DNA from: Ichthyophis bannanicus
Lineage: Eukaryota > Chordata > Amphibia > Gymnophiona > Ichthyophiidae
Assembly (NCBI GenBank): GCA_033557465.1
Contig: CM066035.1
Location: forward strand, 921,020,235-921,084,234
Direction of reading: 5' to 3'
Length of the DNA: 64,000 nucleotides
Shown: positions 21,201 through 29,794 of the stretch, piece by piece
Layout of the letters: the number at the start of each line of letters is the position of its first letter
How positions within the stretch are numbered: position 1 is the stretch's first letter
The notes under the pieces: generated by a model
Database searches by the model: none
What the model was told of the DNA's origin: nothing
The model's input: only the letters and a program-made list of their open reading frames with translations
Translations under genes and position numbers: made by a program

Positions 21201-21326
21201 CCATCTCCTTCCATGGCTTTGTAATATTGGGATATGATTGGAAGGCGGGGTTAAGGTAAGAGAGCAAGAGAACCAACTAGCAAGGATGATATAACATCCT
21301 ATTAAGGTGGGGAAGGGGGAACCCAT
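18273..21326 (-). CDS. L2-B ORF2: intact endonuclease and reverse transcriptase
   Basis: A 1017-residue open frame with no break. The endonuclease (about residues 75-300) has [31 protein letters not shown] and VPWSDHKLI, so the Asn, Glu, Asp and His blocks are all present. The RT (about 520-800) has VDSYRPISSIPLLAK, QHGFRESHGVETLL, motif A IFLDIAAAFDSVSH, motif B GVPQGSSLSALLFNIYM and motif C CMLYADDVLLY. The C-terminal L2 domain has LQLAMNAAARVIHGASR and CWNALPPDIR. The enzyme would nick target DNA and reverse transcribe the element RNA in the nucleus. The N-terminal 70 residues include a hydrophobic run of unclear meaning. Confidence 0.93.
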   Translation of the reverse strand: MGSPFPTLIGCYIILASWFSCSLTLTPPSNHIPILQSHGRRWSGASHNNVNWDTRAHHPHLLHIALQHSVNSKKVENSYPHNLKCALINARSIRKKWPAVIDMISLHDLDILLVTETWLSDEDNVILNQLLPLNFTAHTSHRRDKRGGGVLILTRTDLHFQTVDATSTNHLESVTISNKRCSISLLYRAPSASPDDLAAIIDLASNTQNPNVPNWILGDFNLPTLQDNQVLSFLEALTNLGFKQLVMEPTHTKGNILDLVFAPQISLNPSHDPIMAVTPVPWSDHKLIILQIPLHKSDSKLNKKPNNTTRPHSRCFKPFNRDLILTETQQLFSETTSNLDDLITHWNNCLSTIALRTPTDKPLGKRTSAPWYTADLRVSLTQLRKLEKRWRRSHSTVDQTAYNCHLAAHRKAITDAMKQYYSETLKRSLNKPHDLFDLVKTLSKEPTTGPQFEIHPQDFANYAQSKICRTINILTTTTTPERDCPAALTVFSTPTKKGIEDSIMALNTTTSQSDPCPAFWIKELRSHFSPILSNIMNLSFITGSFPSALKHTSIRPLLKNCKLDPQKVDSYRPISSIPLLAKIIEKEVQRQLQDHVDAAAPLDPCQHGFRESHGVETLLTTLFCKIITGIDDIRQGFALIFLDIAAAFDSVSHELLVGRLIEKGITGRALEWCRSYLSGRWQHVRSGGMTSEPFHQSQGVPQGSSLSALLFNIYMQPICKIIRSFNVDCMLYADDVLLYIPFSTEYPDLSSLTSCFDAISDWLSSQNLRIQHKKTEVLFITRNPNFTPPPFLKVKGAELHSKPSIRYLGVTLDQRLDMKVHIANTVRAVYYKIRSLRHLRSMLEPNDFRTIYQALIIPHFDYANAILQGLPLSTLHPLQLAMNAAARVIHGASRSDHVTPLLIQLHWLPIQARIVFKTLLITFKAINKLSPESISALIHITSPNRARRSTATNTLKVPKALTACTTSTANRAFSISAPRCWNALPPDIRAIKSLTQFRKALKYHLFNKYLIEPNLTH

Positions 21327-21469
21327 TGTGGCAAGGTACTGTGTAATTGTGAAATGGGTAGGTTAGGGCAGAAATACTTGTGATTGTGGGCATGTATTGT
21401 GAGAATTAATGACAACGGTGCAATGGTAACTAGCTAGATAACATTAGGAGTTGTTGACAGTAATACAGT

Positions 21470-21850
21470 GGTTAGATAGCAGTAAGGAATAATTGACTAC
21501 AGTACAATAGTAATAGTTACTGACTACAGTAGAATGGTAACAGTACAGTGTCTAGCTGGCAGTAAGGAATTACTGACTTCAGTACAATAGTAACAATTAC
21601 TGACTACAGTAGAATGGTAACAGTACAGTGTCTAGCTGGCAGTAAGGAATTACTGACTACAGTACAATAGTAACAATTACTGACTACAGTAGAATGGTAA
21701 CAGTACAGTGTCTAGCTGGCAGTAAGGAATTACTGACTACAGTACAATAGTACCAAATACTGACTACAGTAGAATGGTAACAGTACAGTACGGTACAGTG
21801 GCTAGATGGCAGTGAGAGATTACTGACTACAGTACAAAGTAAACTGTCAT
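21470..21850 (-). repeat. L2-B 5' UTR tandem array, unit about 90 bp
   Basis: Four or so units each contain TACTGACTACAGTACAATAG and GGTAACAGTACAGTG. Units are nearly identical at 21560-21770 and decay at the edges. Similar short motifs lie in the same place in L2-A. Tandem monomers in LINE 5' UTRs can carry promoters; that role here is inference. Confidence 0.85.
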
Positions 21851-22202
21851 TGATAAGGCTGTTGATGGTAGTATACAGAGGTTATACTTATGATACTATA
21901 CTTGCGGCAAGCAGCATGAGATCAGGAACATCCGATGCAAGAGGCTTGATCGGTTCCTATCACGTGTTGACTTTCACTAGTACTGGGCTGTACGAGGAGG
22001 AGTGAAAGTGCTGCTGGTGCACGAGATCCACACAGAGGAGCTCAAGCTGCTGGGTTGCTTGGAGGTGGTCTTTAAATCAATGGTCGCTATGTTGTGTGGG
22101 CCAGGTGGATGAAGGATGTCTGTTTTCTAGTGCCCCGCCTAAGGGCCACGCCAAAGGGCCCTCTGGCGAGGCCCTCAGGCGCGGGCCCGACAGGCGCGGG
22201 CC

Positions 22203-22937
22203 TGCCTGTCGGCAGCCGTTTAAATGGCCTTGCTGTTCCCTCCCACAGCCCCGATTGGACCGGAGGCCAGAGCGTGGTTGGTGGACGGCCTGCTCTGGAG
22301 CTCTACCCCGATCGGGGGAGCGGAGGATGCCTGGAGGTGAAGAGGAGTGTTCCCGCTATCGGCAGCCGTTTTATGGCCTTGCTGTTCCCTCCCACAGCCC
22401 CGATTGGACCGGAGGCCAGAGCGTGGTTGGTGGACGGCCTGCTCTGGAGCTCTACCCCGATCGGGGGAGCGGAGGATGCCTGGAGGTGAAGAGGAGTGTT
22501 CCCGCTATCGGCAGCCGTTTTATGGCCTTGCTGTTCCCTCCCACAGCCCCGATTGGACCGGAGGCCAGAGCGTGGTTGGTGGACGGCCTGCTCTGGAGCT
22601 CTACCCCGATCGGGGGAGCGGAGGATGCCTGGAGGTGAAGAGGAGTGTTCCCGCTATCGGCAGCCGTTTTATGGCCTTGCTGTTCCCTCCCACAGCCCCG
22701 ATTGGACCGGAGGCCAGAGCGTGGTTGGTGGACGGCCTGCTCTGGAGCTCTACCCCGATCGGGGGAGCGGAGGATGCCTGGAGGTGAAGAGGAGTGTTCC
22801 CGCTATCGGCAGCCGTTTTATGGCCTTGCTGTTCCCTCCCACAGCCCCGATTGGACCGGAGGCCAGAGCGTGGTTGGTGGACGGCCTGCTCTGGAGCTCT
22901 ACCCCGATCGGGGGAGCGGAGGATGCCTGGAGGTGAA
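22203..22937. repeat. 149-bp tandem repeat, about 4.9 copies
   Basis: Unit boundaries repeat every 149 bp: GTTCCCGCTATCGGCAGCCG occurs starting near 22348, 22497, 22646 and 22795, and a partial first unit begins near 22203. Units are almost identical. Because 149 is not a multiple of 3, the array yields similar overlapping open frames in all phases, which are not genes. The array is GC-rich (CCCCGATTGGACCGGAGG) and sits at the 5' end of L2-B. Confidence 0.93.
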
Positions 22938-23409
22938 GAAACTAGGGATACAGAGTCGGACATATCTGATTATGAGCCAATGCAAGTGGAACTGGCAGGA
23001 GAATTATCAGACCAGGAAATGGATTGTACTCTGTGTGTCTGGTAGCATAGAGTCTTTGCCAGACTTGTGAGTTGCTTGAATTACCAAACGAGCATTCTTT
23101 AATTGACTAAGCACTGCTATTCCTGTGAAGTTCAACAGTTTTGCTTTAAACCTGAGTTTTCTTTCTTACCTGAATTAAGGACATTTACTTTGAGTTGTAA
23201 CCCAACAATTGGAACCACTGTGTAAAGGGAATAAAAGCCTTATTTTTCCCACCACTCTGCTTTAATGGTTTCTTTAAAGATTTGAGCTAAAAACTACAAG
23301 GACCAAGTGCCTTTTGGCCCTTAAAAGACTCTCCTATCTTAATATTAAAATTTTTATGTCCCACCTGCCCTGGCGTCCACTGGCCACCAGGGAGGCATGC
23401 CAACAGCAT

Positions 23410-23997
23410 ACGGAGAGAAATGGCTAGCAGAAAAAAAGAGGTGATAGTGCCTCTGTATAAGTCTTTGGTGCGACCTCATTTGGAGTATGGTGTGCAATTC
23501 TGGAGACCGCACCTTCAAAAGGATGTGAACAGGATGGAGTCGGTGCAGAGGGTGGCTACTAAGATGATTAGTGGTCTTCATTATAAAGCATATGAGGACA
23601 GATTTAGGGATCTTAATATGTACACCTTAGAGGAAAGGCGGGATAGAGGTGATATGATTGAGATGTTTAAATACCTCCATGGCATAAATGTTCAAGGAGA
23701 AGATCCTCTTTCAATTGAAAGCAAGTTCTGCTACGAGGGGACATGGGATGAGGGTGAAGGGGGATAGATTCAGGAGTGATATGCGGAAATATTTCTTTAC
23801 GGAAAGAGGGGTGGATCTGTGGAATAGTCTCCCAGTGGCGGTGGTAGAGATGAGGACAGTAACTGAATTTAAAAAAGCATGGGATAAACACAGAGGATCT
23901 CTAAAGGTAAAAAGGGGACTGTTGTAGTTGTTGATATGGAAGGACAGACTAGATAGGCCATGTGGTCTTTTTCTGTCGTCGTGTTTCTATGTTTCTA
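23410..23997 (+). pseudogene. CR1(+) RT C-terminal domain and 3' UTR
   Basis: Continues the CR1 begun at 11807: MASRKKEVIVPLYKSLVRPH, LEYGVQFWRPHLQKD, MYTLEERRDRGDMIEMFKY, a one-base frameshift near 23690-23760, then YFFTERGVDLWNSLP and FKKAWDKHRGSLK, with a stop at about 23925. The 3' UTR has GGCCATGTGGTCTTTTTCTG and ends in two TTTCTATG-type repeats at 23997. The same 3' UTR occurs as minus fragments at 11647, 38327 and 42945. Confidence 0.85.
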
Positions 23998-24041
23998 TCT
24001 CTACCACCTCCAATGGGAGACTATTCCACGGGTCTTTTGGA

Positions 24042-24298
24042 GATAATTTTATAAACCTTTTCTACAGATAAAATGCTGATTTACATACAGATTTGCCTCT
24101 TATAAAATCTGGTAAATTCTAAAAGTATGTGCATATACTTTACATGATAACATTTAGGAGCATGTTCACTAAAGGTTAATGCGCATTAAGTAAAGTTAAC
24201 AAGCATTAAGTGCTTCCACTGCCTATCCATTTCTATGGGCCATTGCAGCACTTAACATGTTAACTTTTAGTAAACATGCCTATTACTGTTAGCACTAA
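24042..24298. other. No gene seen; short repeat relics
   Basis: AT-rich. It holds GATAATTTTATAAACC, similar to 11535, and an inverted pair around GTTCACTAAAGGTTAATGCG and GTTAACTTTTAGTAAACATG (about 24165-24290), perhaps the ends of an old small element. No coding signal. Confidence 0.4.
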
Positions 24299-24537
24299 GA
24301 TAAGATAAGATATGCCATACTGGGTCAGACCAAGGTCCATCAAGCCCAGTATCCTGTTTCCAACAGTGGCCAATCTAGGTCATATGTACCTAGCAGTTTC
24401 CCCAAAAGACACAGGTTCCACAATGCTTGTACTGGGTCAAGCATTCATATCCTGGGTCCCTTCTTAATAATGGTTTGTGGACCTTTCCTCCAGGAACTTG
24501 TCCAAACCTTTTTTAAACCCAGCTACACTAACAGCCT
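24299..24537 (-). mobile_element. CR1 3'-end fragment, same subfamily as 6023-7062
   Basis: Starts with the tail repeat AAGATAAGATATGCCATACT and matches the 3' UTR at 6046-6290 (GTCAGACCAAGGTCCATCAA, CCAGGAACTTGTCCAAACC). It is 5'-truncated at CTAACAGCCTTGG (about 24537), where L1-A sequence begins. Confidence 0.88.
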
Positions 24538-24539
24538 TG

Positions 24540-24932
24540 GGAGGCCCCGGATCAGCGATGGTCATGGAGAGGGTGCACCGAGTGGGTCCGACCAGACCTC
24601 AGGAACAAAGGCTGCGCATGGTTTGGCAGGTTCCTCAACTTGGCGCAGAAGGAAGCGGTGTTAAGGGCGGCACGAGCAAAAGGTATGCTGCGCCATGTGG
24701 GAGCGGGGATCAGGATCTTCCAAGACTACTCCTCGATGCTGAGCCAAAAGCAGAAAGCATATGTGAGACTATGTCAGCAGTTAACTGACACCCATATCAA
24801 ATTTATGGTACTTTGCCCTGCTCATTTAAGGATTATCACGAATGGAGTAATGAAGGTGTTTGATTCTGCGGAGCAGGCTCGACCCTATGTGGACACGCTG
24901 CTTGGTAGTAGCTCAGCTGCTCAAGAAGGATA
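24540..24932 (+). pseudogene. L1-A ORF1, C-terminal domain
   Basis: Reads as the C-terminal part of an L1-type RNA-binding ORF1 protein: KEAVLRAARAKGMLRHVGAG, IRIFQDYSSMLSQKQKAYV, CPAHLRIITNGVMKVFDSAE, ending ARPYVDTLLG and a stop at about 24932. An upstream part in another frame shows a frameshift near 24650. The coiled coil and RRM are missing. The homologous region of L1-B ends SLETAARFL at about 53130. Confidence 0.75.
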
Positions 24933-27900
24933 AAGGGGGGAGGTTGTGAGTTAATATGCTGACTAGACATTGCATTTGGGGGTGCAGACACGAGTACTCA
25001 CAAGAGCGGGGCAAGCAGAGGAGCCTTAGTTGCCAAGGAGGGGAGTATGATTCTGGAATTGTACCCCTCCCCCTTCTTTGTCTCTGCTGGATCCTTAGGG
25101 GGAAGTTGAAGAACTGAACTGTTTATCCCACCGCGAGGGGAATGGACTTTAACATAATAAGTTTAACTGGAGTCAGAGAGGAAGAAATAGTGTGAAGGAG
25201 AGGAGTTTAGGTGTGGATTATAGAAGAATATTTTACTTTATATTATGTTGTATGATTGTTGCAGTTGATATAGCGAAAGGAGGGGTAGGGGTGGGGGAGG
25301 AAGGGCGGGGCTGAATATGGTAGAAGGGGGAGGGAGGGTGGAATGGTAAGGGGGGAATGGAGTGTGTTTTATCATCACTGCATGATGTTCGCCAGATATA
25401 CTGTGAAGTGTTTGGTAATACTAGGCTGGGGGAGCCAAATGCAGGTAGCCCATTGTCTATATACCTTTATTGGAATTAGGTGGTATGAAAGAATAGATAG
25501 ATTAGTGGATATAAGCCAGGGGGAGGGGGAGGGAGGGAAGGGGCGTTGACAAAAGAGGAGACGTTTTGGGTCGGCTTTGTGGAAGGCATAGGAAGGGGGG
25601 GAAGAGGCCGGGACGCTAGGGGTGGTGAGAAAGGGCTAAGTTCATGGGAGGAAAGGAGGAATAGACAGGGGTGGGGGGAACACAAGTTAAGAGGAGGGAC
25701 CCAACACATCTTCACGAGACCATAGCCTTTAAGGGTAACCAGAAAGGGGGGGAAGGAAGGGGAGCGGGGTTAGGGAAGGGGGGAGTAAGGGTGGGGGGGA
25801 GGGACTAGGTTGCAGGGTGATGTTCCAATTCAAGTTAAGGGGCCACAGGAAGAATTATCAGGGACTATGAAGTTAGGTAGTAGGGGGATCTTAGGCTGGG
25901 AGGATTCCCCTAAGAGGAAGGGAGATAGTGGACCACAAAGGGACTCACAGTGGGAGGAGGGGTTCTGAGAGTAATAACATGGAATATTTGTGGGTTGGGC
26001 ACCCCCATTAAAAGGTATAAAGTGCTGCGAGCCTTGGCAAGAAACACATTGGCAGGAGATTGAACATGTGAAACTATGTAGAACTCGGGTAAGGCAAGTT
26101 TTTGGAGGCCCGGCTCAGAGGAAAAAAGGAGAGGTGGTCACTTTAATATATAGGAATGTCTGGTTTACCAAAATAGAAGAATGGGCAGATCCAGGGGGGC
26201 ATTGCCATGTTCTTAGGGGGGAACTGGAGAGTAAACCTATTCTTTTATGTAACATTTATAGCCCAAATACGGCAGATGCCACCTTCTATTCACTGGTGGC
26301 CAATAGGGTGGAATTGTTACAGGATGACCCTCTGATAGTTGGGGGGGATTTAAATGGGGTTTTGAACCAGGAGATGGATACTTCAGAAGGACAAGGAACT
26401 GGGACATGGGGAGCAACATCACAGATTTTAAATAGGTTTAAGGAACGGATGGGTTTGATAGATCCTTGGAGACTGCTGTAGTCAATGGAACGTGACTTTA
26501 CCCATAGATCCAGGGCACACGGGACAAGTTCCCATATTGATTATGTGTTGACATCGGAGCAGATGTTTACACGGGTGGAGGAGGCGCAGATTGGCCCCGA
26601 GGAGGTATCCGACCATGCGCTGGTGTGGTTGGATCTGACTGCAGAACTAAAGTCCGGGTAGCTAGCGGTTTCCACTGGAGATATACTGTAAAGGGAGGAG
26701 CATTTCCGATTATACATAAAATTGAACAGTGGCAGACATATGCTATGCATAATGCACAACACGAAGAGACACCAGAATTGTTTTGGGAAGCGGTGAAGAC
26801 TGTTCTCAGAAGGGACTTTATTGTATATATGGCTCGAAGGAAGCGGCTTCGTACTGCACAAGTAGTTAAATTGGAAAGGCAGGTGATGGCACGCAGGCGT
26901 TATTCACAGCACCCATCAGCAAACGCAAAGGCAAAATTCTTGCAGGTACAGGTAGCTTTAAATGAAATACTACATCAAGGGGCTAAGAAGTCTATGATGT
27001 TTTACAAATATCAGCTATTTCGCTACGGTGATAAAATGGGGAAAGTGCTGGCCTGCTGTTTAAAAGGCAGAAGAGAGCTGCAGTGGATAGCGGCATTAAG
27101 GGATGAGGTGGGCCATTTACAGAAGGATTTGAGTAGAATCGTCCAAATGTTTAAAGCCTATTATAAGAAGTTGTATACTGGGGAGGAGGTATCACCCACA
27201 AGCATATTTTAAAGACATGGTAGTGCCAAGAATTACGGAAAAACAGCGGAACTATTGGCTGCGCCGATAACAGCAGAGCAAGTGTAGTGGGGCATACAGA
27301 GGGCACAGTGTGGTAAGGCACCAGGGCCGGATGAGTTTCAGGTTGAGTTTTACAAAATCCTTTCCAATGAAATCAAGCCCCATTTGGTGGGAATGTATCA
27401 AGAGAGAGTAGGGAAAGGGCATATTACTTGGGGGGGAAATAAGGCACATATTATCATACTGCCAAAACTGGGGAAGGATCACCTTCTAACAGTTTCCTAT
27501 CGGCCTATATCTCTAATTGACTTTGACTGGAAATTATTGGCTAAAATAATGGCTGAGCGACTAGCCCCATTGTTATCCCAACTGATACAAGAATACCAAG
27601 TGGGATTTGTTCGGGGGCAGTATGCTTGTAGGAATTTGAGGAAAATAATAGCATCCCTGGCGTGGGTACATATTCATAAAGCTCAATCACTGTTGATCAG
27701 TTTTGATGCGGAAAAAGCTTTTGATAGAGTGGGCTGGACATATTTATTTTAGTTACTTCCATTATATGGATTAGGAGAGGGGTTTATTAAGATGGTGCGG
27801 TTATTGTATGCTGACTCTCAAGCAGTGTTGGTGGTAAATGGGGTGGTCTCGGAGTCCTTCAATATGGGATGAGGGACAAGGCAGGGATGTTCCCTTTCCC

Positions 27901-29386
27901 CTCTACTGTTTCCCCTGTAATCTGCTGGTGCGAACAATTGTGACGTGTAAAGAGATACCGGGGGTGCAGATAGGAAGAGCTAAGTTTAAAATTGTAGCAT
28001 TTGCGGATGATATGTTGGTTCATCTCACTTCACCAAAACCAGCCTTGCCTAGAGTGATGGAGGAATTTGAGCGATTTGGAGAAGTGGCAGGGCTAAGGAT
28101 AAACCTAGAGAAGCCCTGGATATACTAGGACAGTTAAGGGGAGCATGGGGGGGCGCTCTTTCCTTTAAAGTGGACAAACACTGCCTCTACCTATTGGGGA
28201 GTGAGCTGCGACTCCTTTATAAGTATAATTGTGCGAGGCTGTTGAAGAGAATACAGGACCGGATGAGGGACTGGACACACTTGCAGCTGTTATTGATGGG
28301 CAGGTTGGCAGCTTTCTGTATGGTATTATTCCCCCAGCTCTTGTATTTGTTACAGATTCTGCCATGCAAGGTGTTAAGAAGGGATGTTAGGAATTTTGAA
28401 AAGTCCCTGCGGGAGTTTTTATGGCAAGGGAAGAGGGCGCACAAACCATTTCAGCGCCTGAAGGGGGGCTGGGAAAGGTGGGGGGATGGGAGTCCCAGAT
28501 ATTATGTCATATGCCTATGCCTGTCAATTAAGACATGTGAGTGATTGGTTAGGGTATTCAGTCACGTTCACACCCAAGTCATTGGAAGAGGCTTACGTGG
28601 CGCCTCACTCGCTATTAGCAGTGCTACACTTAGAAAGCTCGCAGCTACCTATCATCTGATGAATAATCTTTTAGTTCAACCCATAAGAGAGGTCTGGCGG
28701 AAGCTACACTCACAGTGGCGGATACTGCCAGGGGTATCTTGCTGGCTGCCCCTTCGGGGGAATGTAAACTTCCTCCCTGGGAATGAAACGAGAGTATTTT
28801 GAGACTGGGCAGCAAAGGGGATTAGGATGGTCGGTCAAGTGGTGGATAGAGAAGGGAGGTGTAAGTCCTTTCAGACACTGAGAATAGAATTTGATCTGAG
28901 AGGGGAGAAAATTTTTGCATATTGGTAATTGAAGCATTATGTGGCGTCCCTACTGAGAGAGACTCTGATAGAGGCGGCTACACACGGGTGCTACACTTTT
29001 TTGCACTGGAAGAGCTTGAAAGGAAGTCCATTGTGGGGTACATGAAAGCAATGATCAAATGGCAACCCCCTTTAGATTTCACGAGAGTAGAACTTAAATG
29101 GGTGGAAGAGCTGGAAATACAGATGAATCCACAGACCATATTTGGGACAATAAGTTGTATTCCAAATATGGTCCACTCTGCGAAATTACAGGAAATTCAA
29201 TTTAAAATGGTTAACCGGGCACATATTTCGCCTGGCCGGGCGCTTATGTATGGCATAAAGGAGGGCGGAGTAGCCTAGTGGTTGGGGCAAGTTACCTTGG
29301 GCTGGAGGGGCAAGTTACCTTGGGCTGGAGGGCCAAGGGTTCGAATCCCACTGGAGGACAGCAACCTCAGGCTGGAGGGACTGGGG

Positions 29387-29552
29387 TTTCTCCAGGACCA
29401 AGCAGGAAGTCAGTCCTCACATATGGGTGACGTCGGCGCTGACGGAGCCCCCGTGCGGAGCATTTCCCTAGCTTTCAAAGAAAGCCTTTGGGAATTTCAG
29501 CGCGCATGCGCGGTCCCCTTCCCGCCCAAGGGTGCCATCTTGCTCAGTCTTC
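29387..29552 (+). repeat. DIRS-A2 5' inverted terminal repeat
   Basis: Starts TTTCTCCAGGACCAAGCAGG and ends near GGTGCCATCTTGCTCAGTC. It is the reverse complement of 34246-34410 apart from the 3'-only extension with CACCTGTTACAGGTG. The first bases look like a polypyrimidine-CAG splice acceptor. Confidence 0.88.
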
Positions 29553-29794
29553 TTTTTTCCGCGGAGCCCGACGGACGTAGTTCGTTTTTCGCCGAGGAAA
29601 AAGTTGATTTCCCTGTTTTTTGTTCTTCTCCTTCGGTTCGACGCCAGATCCTTTTCCTGCCTGGGCCTGATATGCCGGTATCGAGCCCACTCTCTCTTTT
29701 TCGGTTTTTGTCCTTCATGACTAGCGTTCGCGCCATTTTTCTTTTTTCACTGGCAGCCCTGTCTTTTGACCTCGCAGGGGCCCTTTTTCCCCTG

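Larger units (their letters stand above)
17946..22925 (-). mobile_element. Near full-length L2 LINE (L2-B) inserted in the solo LTR
   Basis: The 3' tail is on the left (TTTATTTATTTATTTATT, then a hairpin region with ATACCGCACTATTCGGCATC). The ORF is 18273-21326. A long 5' UTR holds two tandem arrays (21470-21850 and 22203-22925). CCTGGAGGTG occurs at both borders (17936-17945, 22926-22935) as a candidate 10-bp target duplication. The same ten bases also occur in each 149-bp unit, so microhomology at the 5' junction is an alternative. Confidence 0.88.
17162..23405 (+). mobile_element. Solo LTR, about 1.25 kb, split by L2-B
   Basis: Begins TGTAATGCAG and ends GCCAACA, flanked by the 4-bp direct repeat GCAT (17158-17161 and 23406-23409). 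Removing the whole segment and one GCAT joins CR1 RT sequence in frame (LVCI, then RREMASRKKE). Within it, TATATAAAA at about 17926-17934 is a TATA box and AATAAAA at about 23230 a poly(A) signal, as expected for U3-R-U5. L2-B inserted 2-10 bp past the TATA box. No internal retroelement sequence remains, so this looks like a solo LTR left by recombination. Confidence 0.8.
11807..23997 (+). mobile_element. Long CR1 LINE, interrupted by hAT MITE, PLE foldback and solo LTR
   Basis: ORF1 is at 11843-12785, then the ORF2 endonuclease (about 12830-13500), linker and RT in pieces (13500-14181, 15309-16194, 17112-17161, 23410-23930), and a 3' UTR ending in TTTCTATGTTTCTAT at about 23997. Each of the three interruptions has its own target duplication, and the coding sense continues across them once they are removed. 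Several point frameshifts and stops also exist, so the copy was decaying as well as being hit. Confidence 0.9.
11647..24041 (-). mobile_element. CR1 3'-end fragment (minus), split by CR1(+) insertion
   Basis: The left part 11647-11806 is the reverse complement of a CR1 3' UTR: ATAGAAACATAG tail, then GACCACATGGCCTATCTAGT and TTTACTGTCCTCATCTCT. The same fragment resumes at about 23998-24041 with CTACCACCTCCAATGGGAGA, a continuation seen uninterrupted in the related fragment at 42945-43395. So the long plus-strand CR1 landed inside this fragment, with ATCTCT at both borders as the probable target duplication. Confidence 0.75.

Noticed and set aside
22094..23070. Five overlapping open frames of 83-180 codons offset by 149 bp, all Trp/Arg/Gly-rich
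   Set aside because: They arise from the 149-bp tandem array read in different frames; 149 is not a multiple of 3. No gene evidence.
29266..29345. tRNA gene
   Set aside because: A and B boxes exist, but there is no cloverleaf, and a second copy shows this is the head of a SINE with an L2 tail.
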